This document shows positions 62,418 through 64,000 of a stretch of 64,000 nt of DNA, in pieces. This DNA is from Kumtagia yinganensis (GTDB lineage Bacteria > Pseudomonadota > Alphaproteobacteria > Rhizobiales > Rhizobiaceae), in contig NZ_JBEBMH010000003.1 in assembly GCF_040081985.1 (NCBI RefSeq), positions 1-64,000 of the forward strand. The letters run 5' to 3'. Within the stretch, counting starts at the first letter, position 1. Each line of letters starts with the position of its first letter. A program made the position numbers and the translations under genes. The notes under the pieces were generated by a model. The model saw only the letters and a program-made list of their open reading frames with translations, had not been told where the DNA came from and made no database searches.

Positions 62418-64000
62418 CTACCTCGTAAAACTCTGCGCGTTGCCCGCATCGACGTTCAGAATATTGCCGGTCGACTTGGCCGACAGGTCGGAGGCGAAAA
62501 ACCAGACCGCCTCGGCGACATCCTCGGGGTACACGCCTAGCTTCAACATGGAGCGCTTGCGGTAGTGCTCTTCGAGCTCGTCCGGCTTCATGTTGTAGGC
62601 GGCGGCGCGCTGCTCGCGCCATTCGCCCTTCCAGATGTTGGAGCCGCGCAGCACCGCGTCCGGGTTGACCGTGTTGACACGGATGCCGGCGTCCGCGCCT
62701 TCCAGCGCCAGACAGCGGGCGAGATGGATTTCCGCGGCCTTTGCCGTGCAATAGGCGGAAGCGTTCGGCGAGGCGGCGAGCCCGTTCTTGGAGGCTATGA
62801 AGACGATGTTGCCGCCCGCCTTCTGCCGCTTCATCAGCCGGAACGCCTCGCGCGCCACCAGGAAATAGCCGGTGGCGAGGATGTCGATGTTGCGGGTCCA
62901 CAGCGAAAGCTCCGTATCCTCGACCGGCGAGGCGGACGAAATGCCGGCGTTGGAGACAAGAATGTCGAGCCCGCCGAATTCCTTAGCCGCGAAAACAAAG
63001 GCCTCGGCGACTTCCGCCTCCTTCGTCACGTCCAGCTTCACGCCACTCACGACGTCCGCTGAATAGCGCTTGGCGAAGTCGGTTTCGGCAGTCTCCAGCG
63101 AGGCGGCGTCGATGTCGGCCAGCACCACGCAGGCGCCGTCGCTCATCAGACGATCAGCGATGGCCCGGCCGATGCCGCCCGCCCCGCCGGTGACCAGCGC
63201 GACGCGCCCGGCCAGCGGCTTCGGCTTCGGCAGGCGCTGCAGCTTTGCTTCCTCCAGCACCCAGTATTCGATATCGAAGGCCTCCTGCTCGGGCAGGCCC
63301 ATATAACCGGAGACGGTCGAGGCACCACGCATGACGTTGATGGCGTTGACGTAGAATTCGCCGGAGATGCGGGCCGTCGCCTTGTCCTTGGCGAAGGTGA
63401 TCATGCCAACGCCCGGCACGAGGTAGACGACCGCGTTGGGGTCGCGCATCGGCGGGCTTTCCGGCCGCTTGCAGCGCTCGTAATAGGCGGCATGGCCCAA
63501 CCGGTAGGCCTCCAGCGAGGCCGGCAGGCCGGCGAGCGTCTTGTCGATGTCCGGGTTGGCCGGGTCGAAATCCACCACCAGCGGGCTGATCTTGGTGCGC
63601 AGGAAATGGTCGGGGCAACTCGTGCCGAGTGCGGCCAGTTTTTCCATGTCGCGTGCCGCAATGAACTCCAGCACCGCCGGCTGGTCGTCGAAATGCCCGA
63701 CCTTGCGCTCCTTGGCGGAAATCATGCCGCGCAGCGCCGGCATGAGCTTTGCGGCGATAGCGCTGCGTTCCTCGGAAGGCAGCGTCTTGCGCACCTCGCC
63801 GCCGAAGGCAGCCTTGCCCTTGCCGTCCGCCTCGAAGAATTGCATCGCCTTGTTGATGATGCGAATGGTGACGTCATAGCATTCCTTGGCCGTGTCGCCC
63901 CAGGTGAACAGGCCGTGGCTTTCGAGAACCACACCGAGCGCCTTCGGGTTTTCCTTGCAGAATTTCTCCAGCCACAGGCCGAGTTCGAAACCCGGCCGCT
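62418..64000 (-). CDS. rhaD: Bifunctional rhamnulose-1-phosphate aldolase/short-chain dehydrogenase (5' end outside window)
   Basis: At least 526 C-terminal residues are visible; the frame is open to the window end, so the N-terminus is missing. The N-terminal visible part (VVLESHGLFTWGDTAKECYD) is the class II aldolase region with a metal-binding histidine. From about 62,420 to 63,215 it is an SDR domain: VALVTGGAGGIGRAIADRL, VLADIDAASLE, and the catalytic S/Y-x3-K (AYCTAKAAEIHLARCLALEGA). It cleaves rhamnulose(-1-phosphate) and oxidises the resulting lactaldehyde. Works with rhaI. Confidence 0.92.
   Translation of the reverse strand, partial: RPGFELGLWLEKFCKENPKALGVVLESHGLFTWGDTAKECYDVTIRIINKAMQFFEADGKGKAAFGGEVRKTLPSEERSAIAAKLMPALRGMISAKERKVGHFDDQPAVLEFIAARDMEKLAALGTSCPDHFLRTKISPLVVDFDPANPDIDKTLAGLPASLEAYRLGHAAYYERCKRPESPPMRDPNAVVYLVPGVGMITFAKDKATARISGEFYVNAINVMRGASTVSGYMGLPEQEAFDIEYWVLEEAKLQRLPKPKPLAGRVALVTGGAGGIGRAIADRLMSDGACVVLADIDAASLETAETDFAKRYSADVVSGVKLDVTKEAEVAEAFVFAAKEFGGLDILVSNAGISSASPVEDTELSLWTRNIDILATGYFLVAREAFRLMKRQKAGGNIVFIASKNGLAASPNASAYCTAKAAEIHLARCLALEGADAGIRVNTVNPDAVLRGSNIWKGEWREQRAAAYNMKPDELEEHYRKRSMLKLGVYPEDVAEAVWFFASDLSAKSTGNILNVDAGNAQSFTR

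Overview
The window reads as high-GC chromosomal DNA of a Rhizobiales alphaproteobacterium, most like Mesorhizobium or a close Phyllobacteriaceae relative. The evidence is the agl alpha-glucoside operon in aglE-F-G-A-K order, a rhaI/rhaD rhamnose locus of rhizobial type, DUF1127, DUF982 and DUF2793 proteins, and mosaic palindromic repeats that are even translated inside genes. I saw no rRNA, tRNA or CRISPR array.

Layout. 1-0.74 kb: the 3' end of an IS5-family transposase and an unassigned scar. 0.74-2.9 kb: TetR regulator, homocysteine S-methyltransferase, DUF1127 peptide. 3.1-6.3 kb: the most interesting region. A subtilisin-like protease of the PatA/PatG (cyanobactin maturation) family is translationally coupled to the first of four short cysteine-rich peptides. 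All four share a Q-x-x-P-V-x-R-G leader motif, two sit behind near-identical 5' leaders, and the last is followed by a strong hairpin. It looks like an uncharacterised RiPP-type peptide system. 6.4-9.5 kb: cydA and cydB of a cytochrome bd oxidase, separated by a Phd/PemK-type toxin-antitoxin pair with its own palindromic operator.

9.7-31.4 kb: mostly housekeeping and stand-alone genes (flavoprotein, ribokinase, EamA exporter, Ogt/Ada-type repair protein, a divergent SecY-like membrane protein, VOC and cupin proteins, endonuclease III, GNAT, RNase D, M20 peptidase, DNA polymerase I, LysE). It also holds a candidate small RNA with pyrimidine-rich loops upstream of polA, a run of three small secreted proteins, a frameshifted WD40 pseudogene, a LysR regulator and a membrane-anchored NNMT-like methyltransferase.

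31.6-42.1 kb: a minus-strand carbohydrate operon (solute-binding protein, two permeases, ATPase, sugar isomerase, Gfo/Idh dehydrogenase, aldo-keto reductase, GH43 glycosidase) divergent from a LacI regulator, with two matching 16-bp operators between them. 42.1-49.1 kb: gnd, mntR/mntH around a palindromic site, a hypothetical gene carrying a translated palindrome, and a membrane-bound class III nucleotide cyclase.

49.2-57.1 kb: aglEFGAK and its divergent LacI regulator (aglR), with AAAGCGCTTT operators, a recognisable promoter, and a perfect 31-bp inverted repeat between aglE and aglF. 57.1-64 kb: DUF982 protein, a GntR regulator with two DNA-binding domains divergent from an altronate-dehydratase-family gene, a large inverted repeat, and rhaI / membrane protein / rhaD, the last running off the window end. 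The second half is therefore a dense block of sugar uptake and catabolism genes under LacI and GntR control.
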